From NCBI GenBank assembly GCA_036378155.1, contig DASUXA010000094.1, positions 15,001-79,000 on the forward strand: a DNA stretch of 64,000 nucleotides, given 5' to 3'. Below are positions 7,950-24,224 of this stretch, piece after piece. How positions within the stretch are numbered: the first letter of the stretch is position 1; the number at the start of each line of letters is the position of its first letter. Under the pieces are notes generated by a model. That model saw nothing but the letters and a program-made list of their open reading frames with translations. It was not told the DNA's origin and searched no databases. The DNA comes from DASUXA01 sp036378155. GTDB taxonomy: Bacteria > Actinomycetota > Actinomycetes > Mycobacteriales > Micromonosporaceae. Position numbers and translations under genes: made by a program.

Positions 7950-9110
7950 ATGCCCACGCGTGATCTTTGGGATGTGGCGGTGGTGGGAGGCGGACCGGCG
8001 GGACTTGCCGCCGCCCGTGCCGCCGCCGTCGCCGGTGCCCGCACCGTCGTCCTGGAGCGGGCGCGGCATCCCCGGTACAAGACGTGTGGCGGCGGGCTGC
8101 TCGGCACGTCGTACCGCGCGGTCGAACCGCACCTCGACGTGCCGGTCCGGGACCGGGTGCACGCCGTGACGTTCACCCTCGACGGGCGGCGCCGGATCCG
8201 ACGCGAGTCGGCGCAGCCGCTGCTCGCCATGGTGGTCCGCGAGGAGTTCGACGCGGCGCTGGCGAAGGCGGCTGCCGACGCCGGCGTCGAGGTCAGCGAA
8301 CGGTCCCAGGTGCGCGCCGTGCACGAGGCGAACGACCGGGTCGTGTTGCGCCGCGCGGACGGCGGTGAGGTCGCGGCGCGGGTCGTGGTGGGCGCGGACG
8401 GTTCCGGCTCGGTCACCGCGCGGTACGTCGGAGTCCGGTGCGACCAGGTCGACCTGGGGCTGGAGGTGGAGCTGCCGGCCGGCGAGGTGCTGCGCCGCCG
8501 CTGGGCGGGGCTGGTCGCGATCGACTGGGGTCCCATCCCCGGCTCTTATGGCTGGGTCTTCCCCAAAGGCGACCGCCTCACGGTGGGGGTGATCGCGTCC
8601 CGGGGTCTGGGCGAGCAGACCCGACGGTACCTGCGGGACTTCGTGGACCGGCTGGGTCTGACCGGGATCGAACCGGTCCACGACACCGGGCACCTGACCC
8701 GCTGCCGCGAGGTGGGCTCCCCGCTGCGTCGGGGGCGGGTGCTGGTCGCCGGGGACGCGGCGGGTCTGCTGGAGCCGTGGACCCGGGAGGGCATCAGCTT
8801 CGCGCTGCGCTCCGGTGCGCTCGCCGGTACCGCCGCCGCGCGGGCGGCGCGCGTCGACACGCCGGGCGAGGTCGAGGACGCGCTCGACGGGTACCGCATC
8901 GACGTGGAGCGGACCCTGGGCGCGGAGATGGCGGCGGGTCGGCGCATCCTGCGCGCGTTCGAGCGGCATCCGGCGGCGTTCCACGGCGCGCTCGCCACCC
9001 CACCGGGCTGGCGGGTCTTCGCCCGGTTCTGTCGGGGCGAGACGTCGCTGGTGGAACCGCTGTCAAGCAGTCCGGTTGCTGCGACGCTCGCCGCGCTGAC
9101 CCGGTTTTAG
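7950..9110 (+). CDS. Geranylgeranyl reductase family FAD-dependent oxidoreductase
   Basis: The 386-residue flavoprotein has an N-terminal dinucleotide-binding motif VVGGGPAGLAAARAAA and the family motif RYKTCGGGLLG near residue 45. It also has the second FAD motif VVVGADGSGS, and GRVLVAGDAAGLLEPWTREGI near 265. These are typical of the geranylgeranyl/menaquinone reductase family. In actinobacteria such enzymes often reduce double bonds in isoprenoid chains, for example in menaquinone. The substrate here is unknown and there is no isoprenoid cluster nearby. A TACGCT hexamer (7939-7944) ends 5 nt before the ATG, suggesting a leaderless mRNA. Confidence 0.82.
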   Translation: MPTRDLWDVAVVGGGPAGLAAARAAAVAGARTVVLERARHPRYKTCGGGLLGTSYRAVEPHLDVPVRDRVHAVTFTLDGRRRIRRESAQPLLAMVVREEFDAALAKAAADAGVEVSERSQVRAVHEANDRVVLRRADGGEVAARVVVGADGSGSVTARYVGVRCDQVDLGLEVELPAGEVLRRRWAGLVAIDWGPIPGSYGWVFPKGDRLTVGVIASRGLGEQTRRYLRDFVDRLGLTGIEPVHDTGHLTRCREVGSPLRRGRVLVAGDAAGLLEPWTREGISFALRSGALAGTAAARAARVDTPGEVEDALDGYRIDVERTLGAEMAAGRRILRAFERHPAAFHGALATPPGWRVFARFCRGETSLVEPLSSSPVAATLAALTRF

Positions 9111-9164
9111 CGCGGTACGGTCTGGGCACCTTCCCGGCGGTCGGCTGACGGGAGGGCGGGTGTG

Positions 9165-9857
9165 ATGGCCGGCGACAGCCTCGCGACGCGGTTGAGCGAG
9201 CTGGCACGGTCCCTGGACGGCGAGGACGGCGTCGACGAGACGCTGCAGGGGATCGTCCGAGCCGCGGTGGAGACGGTGCCCGGCGCCGAGTACTCGGGCA
9301 TTTCGGTGATCCAGCATCGGCGGACCGTACGCACCGTCGCCGCGACCCACGACCTGGTCTACCGGGTCGACCGGGTGGAGTACGAGGTTGGCGAGGGTCC
9401 CTGCCTGGACTCGCTGTACCGGGGCGATCCCGTGGTGCGGCTGCCGAACCTGGCGACCGAGACCCGGTGGCCCCGGTTCACGGCGCGAGCCGTGGCGCTC
9501 GGCGTGCGCAGCATGCTGTCCTTCCAGCTCTACGTCAGCCGGGGGGACCTGGGTCGGCTCACCTTGTACGCGCGTGAGGCGGACGTGCTGACCGAGGAGT
9601 CGGAGCAGATCGGGTTGTTGTTCGCCGCGCACGCCGCGGTCGCCATGGCCGGGGCGCAGCGGCTCGCCCAGCTGTCCCAGGCGCTCGGCGTCCGCGACCT
9701 GATCGGGCAGGCGAAGGGCATTCTGATGGAGCGCCACAAGCTGACCGGCGACCAGGCGTTCACCGTGCTGGTACGGGCGAGCCAACGCACCAACGTGAAG
9801 CTCAGCGAGATCGCCGACCATCTGGTGAGCAGCGGCGAACTGATGGACGGCGGCTGA
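9165..9857 (+). CDS. GAF and ANTAR domain-containing regulator
   Basis: The 230-residue protein has an N-terminal GAF sensor domain (about 15-150), with EVGEGPCLDSLYRG and SMLSFQLYV. The C-terminal ANTAR domain (about 165-225) has LGVRDLIGQAKGILMERHKL followed by AFTVLVRASQ. ANTAR domains bind paired RNA hairpins and promote transcription antitermination; GAF-ANTAR proteins are abundant in actinobacteria. GGAGG at 9151-9155 suits either the GTG at 9162 or the ATG at 9165. The ATG was chosen. The gene converges with the STAS gene, with stops 2 nt apart. Confidence 0.88.
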   Translation: MAGDSLATRLSELARSLDGEDGVDETLQGIVRAAVETVPGAEYSGISVIQHRRTVRTVAATHDLVYRVDRVEYEVGEGPCLDSLYRGDPVVRLPNLATETRWPRFTARAVALGVRSMLSFQLYVSRGDLGRLTLYAREADVLTEESEQIGLLFAAHAAVAMAGAQRLAQLSQALGVRDLIGQAKGILMERHKLTGDQAFTVLVRASQRTNVKLSEIADHLVSSGELMDGG

Positions 9858-9859
9858 GC

Positions 9860-10210
9860 TCAGACCGGCGTGGCGACGTCCAGCACGCCCAGCACTCCGG
9901 TGATCTGCAGCACCCGGTACACGTTGGGTCGGGCGTTGACCACCGACAGCCGGCAGCCCAGCCCGTCGGCGCGCCGCCAGCACCCCATCAGCATGGTGAT
10001 TCCGGAGGAGTCCAGGAAACTGACGTCGCCGAGGTCGATGTCGAGCCGGTCGGGGTACCCGCCGAGCGCGTCGTCGATCACGGACTGCGCCCGGTGGGCG
10101 GTTGCCATGTCGATCTCGCCGTACAGGAAGATGCGCAGCCGTCGCGAGTCGGGCTGATCCGGCATCGGGTCGATGATGGCGCCGTGGTGGGAACGGGGGT
10201 TGATCGTCAC
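9860..10210 (-). CDS. STAS domain protein (anti-sigma factor antagonist-like)
   Basis: The 116-residue protein consists almost entirely of a STAS domain. The phospho-acceptor segment VSFLDSSGITMLMG is near residues 63-76, followed by CRLSVVNARPNVYRVLQITG. Family members bind anti-sigma factor kinases and are switched by Ser phosphorylation. The partner kinase is not in the window. The GTG start at 10210 is supported by a GGGAG about 6 nt upstream on the minus strand. A later in-frame ATG (MPDQPDSRR) would leave the domain intact but lacks an obvious ribosome-binding site. Confidence 0.85.
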   Translation of the reverse strand: MTINPRSHHGAIIDPMPDQPDSRRLRIFLYGEIDMATAHRAQSVIDDALGGYPDRLDIDLGDVSFLDSSGITMLMGCWRRADGLGCRLSVVNARPNVYRVLQITGVLGVLDVATPV

Positions 10211-10399
10211 AAGCGACTCCCGTCGCTACCCGCCGGTCGCGTTCCCTCACAGCAGAAGGCGGGGACCGGCCTGTCGCCCACCGTACACGCCACCGGCGCG
10301 AATGCGAACCGCCTCGCGCCGCTCGTGTGCCGCGATCGAACCGGGGCGATCTCCGGCTGGCGGCGGTGTGCGGCAAGCGCACACCGGCGTGCCCGCCGA

Positions 10400-10433
10400 G
10401 GGGTGGCCCCGGCCGGTCGGCCGGGGCCACCCC
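10400..10433 (-). terminator. Strong hairpin after the amylase-pullulanase gene
   Basis: A perfect 15-bp stem (10400-10414 with 10419-10433, arm GGGGTGGCCCCGGCC) with a GGTC loop begins 3 bp beyond the pullulanase stop codon. Its position suggests an intrinsic terminator without a U-tract. Confidence 0.75.
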
Positions 10434-10436
10434 CGC

Positions 10437-16226
<5,790 letters not shown>

Positions 16227-16270
16227 TGGCGGCCTTCCTGGAGGGGATTCCGCCGCAACGTACCGTTCAC

Positions 16271-16336
16271 TGAAAGTTTCAGCAAGAGTTTGCAGTGCCG
16301 CCGCTACCCTGTCGCAAACCCTTGAAAGCGCTTGCG
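16271..16336. promoter_or_regulatory. LacI-family operator-like sites upstream of the pullulanase gene
   Basis: Two sites lie 45-110 bp upstream of the pullulanase ATG. TGAAAGCGCTTGCG at 16323-16336 matches a cre-like LacI/GalR operator (central CG, TGAAA half-site) at 12 of 14 positions. TGAAAGTTTCAGCAAGAGTT followed by TGCA at 16271-16294 repeats the TGAAAG and TTGC half-elements. Maltose/maltodextrin repressors of the LacI family commonly control actinobacterial amylase genes, so a MalR-type repressor is a reasonable inference. No such regulator is encoded in the window. Confidence 0.5.
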
Positions 16337-16387
16337 GGTGCCGGCTCGCCGCCCGACTTACGGTCCGAAGTGGTTGTTACGGGGTGC

Positions 16388-16903
16388 CTATCCGCCGCGA
16401 CGCCGACGATGCCGCCGCACCGCGTCGACGTTCGCCGCGAACTGCGCGGCGCGGAGGACGGGTACACCCCGCCACGGCGACATCTGCACCCGGTCGGCGT
16501 CCTCGGAAACGATCAGTAGTGCGCCGACCTCGACGACCAGATCGAGTACCAGGTTGTCCTCGTAGTCGGGGCAATCGTGGACCGTCCTCGGTGGATCGAC
16601 AACGCCACCACCGCAGGCATCGGCCGTCTCGATCAGGATCTCCTGGTAGGCGTCCGTCTCTTCCTTCGGGGTACCGACAACGGTCGACAGCACGCGACTG
16701 GTGTTGCGCAGGATGTGCGGCGACAGCCACAAAGCGAACTCCGCGGCATCGTTGATCACACCGAGGCAGTCGGCGAACGGGTTGCCTGACGTCGGCGGCG
16801 GGGACGGCCAGGAAATGTACGGGCTGTTGCCCGAGGCGATGGCTTGAACCAGCACATTGACGTCGAACACCACAGGCGTGGCGATCGGTCCGGAAAGGCT
16901 CAC
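16388..16903 (-). CDS. PIN-domain protein, probable toxin of a toxin-antitoxin pair
   Basis: The 171-residue protein begins with the PIN metal-binding pattern VVFDVNVLVQAI (D14). It ends with acidic residues in DYEDNLVLDLV and LLIVSEDADRV and the typical finish GVPVLRAAQFAANV. PIN toxins are Mg-dependent RNases that often cleave tRNA or rRNA. The central part (about 25-95) is longer than in compact VapC proteins. The GTG start overlaps the stop of the antitoxin-like gene (GTGA), so translation is coupled. Base composition is lower in GC than in neighbouring genes, consistent with acquisition by transfer. Toxicity is inferred, not shown. Confidence 0.7.
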   Translation of the reverse strand: MSLSGPIATPVVFDVNVLVQAIASGNSPYISWPSPPPTSGNPFADCLGVINDAAEFALWLSPHILRNTSRVLSTVVGTPKEETDAYQEILIETADACGGGVVDPPRTVHDCPDYEDNLVLDLVVEVGALLIVSEDADRVQMSPWRGVPVLRAAQFAANVDAVRRHRRRRGG

Positions 16904-17154
16904 GCCTCGTGACCCTTGTACGCGGCACCGATCAGCTCTGGCAGGTCATCGTCGGAAATCCCCTGTTCGGCCAGCCGACGGTGATTGGCCGCCTGCAGTT
17001 CGCGCAGTCGCTCCGCGCGCCGGAGCGACTCCATGACCTTGAACGTCGCCCTCAGGTACGCCGAACGGTTGCCGCCGCCGAAGTAGTCGACCAACCGGTC
17101 CAGTCGCTCACGGTCCTCGTCGGAGATTGCGAAGCCGATCGTCTGGGAAGCCAT
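16900..17154 (-). CDS. Probable antitoxin (ribbon-helix-helix-like)
   Basis: The 84-residue protein has a short N-terminal beta-like segment (QTIGFAISDEDRERLDRLVDYF), then GGGNRSAYLRATFKVM, a pattern that fits a ribbon-helix-helix DNA-binding fold. A charged helical C-terminus (about 45-84) could bind the toxin. It precedes and overlaps the PIN gene, the usual antitoxin-toxin order. The exact antitoxin family is not recognised. Confidence 0.6.
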   Translation of the reverse strand: MASQTIGFAISDEDRERLDRLVDYFGGGNRSAYLRATFKVMESLRRAERLRELQAANHRRLAEQGISDDDLPELIGAAYKGHEA

Positions 17155-17203
17155 CGCTTACCACCCCCAACTACTGAGGGGAAGCCTACATTTGCACTTC
17201 ACC

Positions 17204-17217
17204 TGCAACGTGTTGCA
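17204..17217. promoter_or_regulatory. Palindrome upstream of the PIN/antitoxin pair
   Basis: TGCAACGTGTTGCA (6-bp arms, 2-bp centre) lies 50 bp upstream of the antitoxin ATG, next to a second TTGCAC element at about 17192. It could be the autoregulatory operator of the module. It also lies 21 bp beyond the stop codon of the VOC protein gene, and no clear promoter hexamers were seen. Confidence 0.35.
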
Positions 17218-17237
17218 CATCTCCAGCTCTCACGTCC

Positions 17238-17594
17238 TCACTGCTCGGCGAGGAACTCCAGCCGGTTGCCGTGCGGGTCGTCGGTGTGGAACCGGCGCAG
17301 CCCCGGCGTCTCGGCGGGGTCCGCCCAGCGCACCGGGTACCCGGCGGCGGTCAGCCGGGTGGCGAGCGCGTCGAGGTCGGGCCAGAGCAGTCCGGGGTGC
17401 GCCTTGCGGGCGGGGCGGAAGTCGGCTTCCACTCCGAGGTGCAGTTCGATGCCGTACCCGACGAACCAGCAGCCGCCCCGCGCGGCGAGCAGCGGCGGCT
17501 TCGGCTTCTCGGCGAGCCCGAGCACGCCGACGTAGTACTCCCGCAGGCGCTCCTCGGAGCCCGGCGGACACGCGATCTGGACATGATGGATCAT
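17238..17594 (-). CDS. VOC family (glyoxalase-like) protein
   Basis: The 118-residue protein has a single glyoxalase/bleomycin-resistance fold: MIHHVQIACPPGSEE at the start, LREYYVGVLGLAEKPKP near 20-36, IELHLGV near 58 and RRFHTDDPHGNRLEFLAE at the end. Metal ligands would be the early His, the Glu in IELHLG and the terminal Glu. The ATG at 17594 matches where the family normally starts; an in-frame TTG upstream adds 12 non-conserved residues. The substrate is unknown. It is divergent from acnA. Confidence 0.8.
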   Translation of the reverse strand: MIHHVQIACPPGSEERLREYYVGVLGLAEKPKPPLLAARGGCWFVGYGIELHLGVEADFRPARKAHPGLLWPDLDALATRLTAAGYPVRWADPAETPGLRRFHTDDPHGNRLEFLAEQ

Positions 17595-17615
17595 GAGGTA
17601 CAGCGTGACACGCGG

Positions 17616-17648
17616 TTGCGCAGAAAACAAGACGGACGTACGGTTTGC
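17616..17648 (+). promoter_or_regulatory. acnA promoter with candidate AcnR-type operator
   Basis: TTGCGC (17616-17621), a 17-bp spacer and TACGGT (17639-17644) form a plausible sigma-A-type promoter. Overlapping the -10, ACGTACGGTTTGC (17636-17648) matches 12 of 13 bases of a site upstream of the TetR-family gene at 22783. That is what a shared repressor site would look like. The 5' leader would be about 140 nt. Confidence 0.5.
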
Positions 17649-17789
17649 TTACTGGACGGGACGCCGGACGTCCCTACCCGGCGGGCGGGAAACCGCCGGA
17701 CGTCTCACAGACCTGGTGCCCCGCGCCCCGGACCGGCACCCGCTGCGGGAGACTGCTCCCGAGCGACACATCTGCTGAAGGAGTACGAC

Positions 17790-20627
<2,838 letters not shown>

Positions 20628-20646
20628 GCGTCGGCGGCACAAGAGG

Positions 20647-20676
20647 AAGGGGCGGGCACCGAGGTGCCCGCCCCTT
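20647..20676. terminator. acnA terminator
   Basis: A perfect 14-bp inverted repeat (AAGGGGCGGGCACC at 20647-20660 with 20663-20676) and a minimal GA centre lie 20 bp after the acnA stop and just before the RIO remnant on the other strand. It can terminate in both directions. Confidence 0.8.
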
Positions 20677-20684
20677 CGACCTTC

Positions 20685-21032
20685 TCAGCGCAGTCCCGCC
20701 TCGCGAGCCAGGTCGCTGATCAGCGCGTCCGGGTCGACCGTGGACAGTCCACGCGCCGTGAACCCGGCGGCGACGTTGCGCATGTCGCGGGCCCAGGAAC
20801 TCCGCGCCCTGCGGGTTGACCACGATGTCGACGATCTGCGGCAGGTCGATCATGACCGGCCGGTCCCGGTGGACCAGCACGTTGTACGTGGACAGATCGC
20901 CATGCGCGTACCCGCGCGGGCGAGCGACCAGCGCGGCGACGAGTTGCTGCCACAGATCGGCGAGCAGGTCGGGTGTCGGGCGTAGCTGCGCCAGGCGCGG
21001 CGCCGCCGCGCCGTCGTCGCCGATGAACTCGG
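20685..21032 (-). pseudogene. RIO-type kinase remnant (5' truncated and frameshifted)
   Basis: Conceptual translation recovers only the C-terminal half of a RIO1-like Ser/Thr kinase. It contains AEFIGDDGAAAPRLAQLRP, the catalytic loop GYAHGDLSTYNVLVH and the metal motif VMIDLPQIVDIVVNPQG. After EFL (about 20790-20798) the frame shifts; one base fewer in the CTGGGCCCG run would restore a family-like ARDMRNVAAGFTARGL tail ending at 20685. The ATP-binding N-terminal half is missing, because the neighbouring HAD gene ends at 21069, about 40 bp from where similarity begins. The catalytic and metal motifs remain but no functional kinase can be made. Confidence 0.75.
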
Positions 21033-21068
21033 CCTTCTCCCCGGCTCCGTCCGTTCGTGCCGCGCCGC

Positions 21069-21746
21069 TCAGCGCACGCCGGCGAGCGCCCGACCGCCCT
21101 CCATGACCGCGGCGAGCGCGGCGATCGGACCGTCCGCCACTCGGGTGGGCGCGAACCGCCGCTCGGTCCACTGCCGACCCCGGCTCACCCAGACGCTACG
21201 CAGTCCCATGCCGGCCGCGCCGGCGATGTCGGTCTCCGGGCTGTCGCCGACCAGCCATGCGCCGTCCAGGCGCATCCGGGCGCGACGCGCCGCGATCTCG
21301 AAGATCCTCGGGTTGGGCTTGCTGACCTCCGCCTCCTCGGAGATCACCCAGTCCAGCACGTGCCGGTCCAGTCCGGTACGACGGATCTTCGCCTCCATTT
21401 GGCGGGTGGTGCCGTTGCAGACGATCACCGGTACCCAGCGCGCGTCGCCGGCGATCCGCAGCGCGCACGCCACCATCGGATCAAGCCGGATGTGGCTGAG
21501 GACGCCCTCGTCCAACTCCTCCACAAGGTCGATCGCGCGCACCGCGAGCCGGTACCGGTCACGGATCGCGTCCGCCAGGTCCCAGCGGGACGTCAGGCCG
21601 TCGGCGTCGACGCTGACGAGCCAGTCGACGTCGTCCGGCGGAGCGCCGATGTCCCGAAGGAACCGCGCGGCCCACATCCTGAACGCACCGGCTCGGTCGA
21701 GCAGCGTGTCGTCGAGGTCGAGGAGCAACAGCGGCACGACCGGCAC
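21069..21746 (-). CDS. HAD-superfamily hydrolase
   Basis: The 225-residue protein has all four HAD motifs: LLLDLDDTLLD (nucleophile Asp), VIVCNGTTRQ (motif II), SKPNPRIFE (Lys, motif III) and LVGDSPETDIAGAAGMG (motif IV). The alpha-helical cap between motifs I and II suits a small-molecule phosphatase of the phosphoglycolate type. The listed GTG start has an alternative GTG 9 bp downstream that lies 7 nt after TATCGT and would suit a leaderless mRNA. The substrate is unknown. Confidence 0.85.
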   Translation of the reverse strand: MPVVPLLLLDLDDTLLDRAGAFRMWAARFLRDIGAPPDDVDWLVSVDADGLTSRWDLADAIRDRYRLAVRAIDLVEELDEGVLSHIRLDPMVACALRIAGDARWVPVIVCNGTTRQMEAKIRRTGLDRHVLDWVISEEAEVSKPNPRIFEIAARRARMRLDGAWLVGDSPETDIAGAAGMGLRSVWVSRGRQWTERRFAPTRVADGPIAALAAVMEGGRALAGVR

Positions 21747-21808
21747 GATACGGTAACGACGCCTGGTCGAACAGTCCCCGGAACCGGCAGAACTGCCGGG
21801 AGATCAGC

Positions 21809-22666
21809 TTAACCCACGACCAGGATCCGTCGCTGCCCCGCGAGGTCGTACCGGCGATCGGCGAGCATGCTGTGCTCCTCGCGGACCCGCGCCAACTCCG
21901 CCGGGTCGAGTTCCGCCACCACAACGGTGTCGCCCTCGTCGGAACCGCGACCGACGGGCCGGCCTTCCGGGTCGTACACCGCCGCGCCGCCGTTGAATCG
22001 CCACGGCGGCTCGCCGCCGACCACGTTGGCGAACACCACGTACATGGTGTTGTCCAGCGCGCGGGCGGCGTAGTACAGGTCGCGGCGGTGCTGCGAGCCG
22101 TCGAGGTATCCGCTGGGGCACAGGTATCCGTGGGCGCCCTCGGCAGCGGCGGCACGCGCATGCTCCGGGAAGCACCCGTCGTAGCAGATGCCCAGCCCGA
22201 ACCGCCAGTCGCCGACCACCAGCGTCGCGCCGCACTGCCCCGGCGTGAACAGCGCACCCTCGTCCGGTCCCCACAACTGCTGCTTGTCGTACCCGACCCG
22301 GACGTCGCCCCCACCGTCGATCACCAGCGCCGAGATGGTCCGGACATCGTCGGCGTGGCGTACCGCCGCGCCGACCACGACCACCACGCCGTGGTCGCGC
22401 GCGACCTCGCGCAGCGGATCGAGTCGCGGGTCGGCGACCGCGCGTCGTTCGTCGGCGACGACGTCGGTCCCGGTGGGGTCGGCGGCCAGCGTCGGCGGGT
22501 GGTACGCGGGCAGGAACAGCTCGGGCAGCACCGCCACCCGGGCACCGAGGTCGGCGGCCTGCCCGACCAGGTGCGCTCCGGCAGCCGCGTTTCCCGCGAC
22601 ATCGCCGGGGGTGGATTCGGCTTGGATCGCGGCGACGCGCAGCGCGGCGGAGGGGTACTCGAACAC
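21809..22666 (-). CDS. Carbon-nitrogen hydrolase (nitrilase superfamily)
   Basis: The 285-residue protein has the Glu-Lys-Cys triad: AVLPELFLPAY (Glu near 49), YDKQQLWGPDEG (Lys near 128) and FGLGICYDGCFPEHARA (Cys near 160). Family members are amidases that hydrolyse C-N bonds of amides, carbamoyl groups or omega-amides; the substrate cannot be deduced. TAGCAT (22673-22678, minus strand) ends 6 nt before the GTG start with no Shine-Dalgarno sequence, again suggesting leaderless expression. Confidence 0.85.
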   Translation of the reverse strand: MFEYPSAALRVAAIQAESTPGDVAGNAAAGAHLVGQAADLGARVAVLPELFLPAYHPPTLAADPTGTDVVADERRAVADPRLDPLREVARDHGVVVVVGAAVRHADDVRTISALVIDGGGDVRVGYDKQQLWGPDEGALFTPGQCGATLVVGDWRFGLGICYDGCFPEHARAAAAEGAHGYLCPSGYLDGSQHRRDLYYAARALDNTMYVVFANVVGGEPPWRFNGGAAVYDPEGRPVGRGSDEGDTVVVAELDPAELARVREEHSMLADRRYDLAGQRRILVVG

Positions 22667-22733
22667 GCACGCATGCTAGCCCGCCCGAGGGACATCGAGG
22701 CGGTGCGCGGCGCCGAGCGGCACCGGTTCCAAG

Positions 22734-22776
22734 CCGTACGTACGGATTGCCTCAATCGTGGTCCACCTGCCACGAT
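22734..22776 (+). promoter_or_regulatory. Promoter and palindrome of the TetR-family gene
   Basis: TTGCCT (22747-22752), an 18-bp spacer and CACGAT (22771-22776) are followed by 6 nt and the GTG start, a leaderless layout. A perfect 12-bp palindrome CCGTACGTACGG (22734-22745) runs into ACGTACGGATTGC, nearly identical to the element over the acnA -10. This suggests that the encoded repressor controls both genes. Confidence 0.5.
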
Positions 22777-22782
22777 CGACAC

Positions 22783-23367
22783 GTGCCCAGGGTGAGTCAG
22801 GACCAGTTGGACGCGCGGCGGCGGCAGATCCTCGCCGGCGCGCGCGCCTGCTTCGCACGGTACGGGTACGAAGGCGCGACGGTACGCCGGCTCGAAGAGC
22901 AGACCGGGCTGTCCCGGGGAGCCATCTTCCACCATTTCCGCGACAAGGACTCGCTCTTCCTCGCCGTGGCGGAAGACGACGCGGCGGAGATGGTCGCCAC
23001 CGTCGCCCAGCACGGGCTCGTCCAGGTCATGCGCGACCTGCTGACCAGGGCCGACGGTGGGGACACGGCGGGCTGGCTCGGTACCCAACTGGAGGTGTCC
23101 CGCCGGCTGCGCACCGACCCGGACTTCGCCAAACGGTGGGCGCAGCGTTCCGAGGCGATCGCCGCCGCCACCCGCGACCGGCTGGCTCGCCAGCGCGACG
23201 CCGGGGTCCTGCGGGAGGACGTCCCGCTCGACGTGCTCGCCCAGTTCCTCGAACTGGCGTACGACGGTCTCGTGCTGCACCTGGCGATGGGGCGCCCCGC
23301 CGACGACCTCGAACCCGTGCTGGACCTGGTTGAGGAGGCGGTACGGCGCCGCCGCGCCCACGGCTGA
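22783..23367 (+). CDS. TetR-family repressor, probably of acnA (AcnR-like)
   Basis: The 194-residue protein has an N-terminal TetR HTH: RRRQILAGARACFARYGYEG then ATVRRLEEQTGLSRGAIFHH and FRDKDSLF. This HTH is strikingly like that of Corynebacterium AcnR, the aconitase repressor. The all-helical ligand domain spans about 70-194. In corynebacteria acnR lies beside acn; here four intervening loci separate it from acnA. The shared promoter element supports the assignment, but it remains inference. The GTG at 22783 was chosen because of the leaderless promoter; an in-frame upstream start would translate through the promoter. Confidence 0.75.
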   Translation: MPRVSQDQLDARRRQILAGARACFARYGYEGATVRRLEEQTGLSRGAIFHHFRDKDSLFLAVAEDDAAEMVATVAQHGLVQVMRDLLTRADGGDTAGWLGTQLEVSRRLRTDPDFAKRWAQRSEAIAAATRDRLARQRDAGVLREDVPLDVLAQFLELAYDGLVLHLAMGRPADDLEPVLDLVEEAVRRRRAHG

Positions 23368-23457
23368 CCGCTGCCGGAACACCACGAACCGTCGCCGCCG
23401 ACAGCGCACCGCCCACCGTGATGCGCCGGGCCGCCCGGGATTCGGCAGGATGACGTC

Positions 23458-24219
23458 ATGGACCTTGGACTGAGCGACCGGGTGTACATCCTGACGGGCG
23501 CGTCGCGCGGCCTCGGCTACGCGACCGCGGAGTGCCTGGTGGCGGAAGGCGCGAAGGTGGTGCTGTCCGCCCGCGACCAGGAACGCCTCGACGCCGCGGT
23601 ACAGCGCCTCGGCGGCGCGGACCACGCCACCGGCGTAGCCGCCGACCTCGCCAACCCGGCGACCCCGCAACGTCTCGTCGACAAGGCGCGGCACTGGTTC
23701 GGGCGGCTGGACGGGGCGCTGGTGTCCGTCGGCGGTCCACCGCCCGGCACCGCCGCCCAGATGAGCGACGACCAGTGGCGTACCTCGTTCGAGACGGTGT
23801 TCCTGGGAGCGGTGCGGCTCGCTCGTACGGTCGCCGGACAGTTGTCCGACGGCGGGGCGATCGGGTTCGTGCTGTCCAGTTCCGCCCGCGCCCCGATCTC
23901 CGGGCTGGGCATCTCGAACGGGCTGCGACCGGGGCTGGCGGGAGTGGCGAAGGACATGGCGGACGAGTTCGGTCCGCGCGGCATCCGGGTGATCAGCCTG
24001 CTACCGGGTCGGGTCATGACCGACCGCAACCGGGAACTGTTCGCCGCCACCGGGGACGCGGAACGCGCCCAGGCGGAGGCGGAGGCGAGCATCCCGCTGC
24101 GCCGGGTCGGCGACCCCGCCGAGTTCGGTCGCGTCGCGGCGTTCCTGCTCTCCCCCGCGGCGAGCTACCTGACCGGGTTGTCGGTACCGGTCGACGGCGG
24201 CGCGATGCGGGGGCTGTGA
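23458..24219 (+). CDS. SDR family oxidoreductase with non-canonical active site
   Basis: The 253-residue protein has the Rossmann motif TGASRGLG near residue 14, a degenerate NNAG-like VSVGGPPPG and the conserved Ser in VLSSSARAP. Where YxxxK should stand it has SNGLR, that is, Ser in place of Tyr and Arg in place of Lys. Its C-terminus VPVDGGAMRGL is typical of FabG-like SDRs. A subgroup of SDRs in Bacillus and actinobacteria shares this SNxLR pattern, so it is probably a real variant rather than damage. Activity and substrate are unknown. CAGGAT ends 6 nt before the ATG. Confidence 0.8.
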   Translation: MDLGLSDRVYILTGASRGLGYATAECLVAEGAKVVLSARDQERLDAAVQRLGGADHATGVAADLANPATPQRLVDKARHWFGRLDGALVSVGGPPPGTAAQMSDDQWRTSFETVFLGAVRLARTVAGQLSDGGAIGFVLSSSARAPISGLGISNGLRPGLAGVAKDMADEFGPRGIRVISLLPGRVMTDRNRELFAATGDAERAQAEAEASIPLRRVGDPAEFGRVAAFLLSPAASYLTGLSVPVDGGAMRGL

Positions 24220-24224
24220 GAGTC

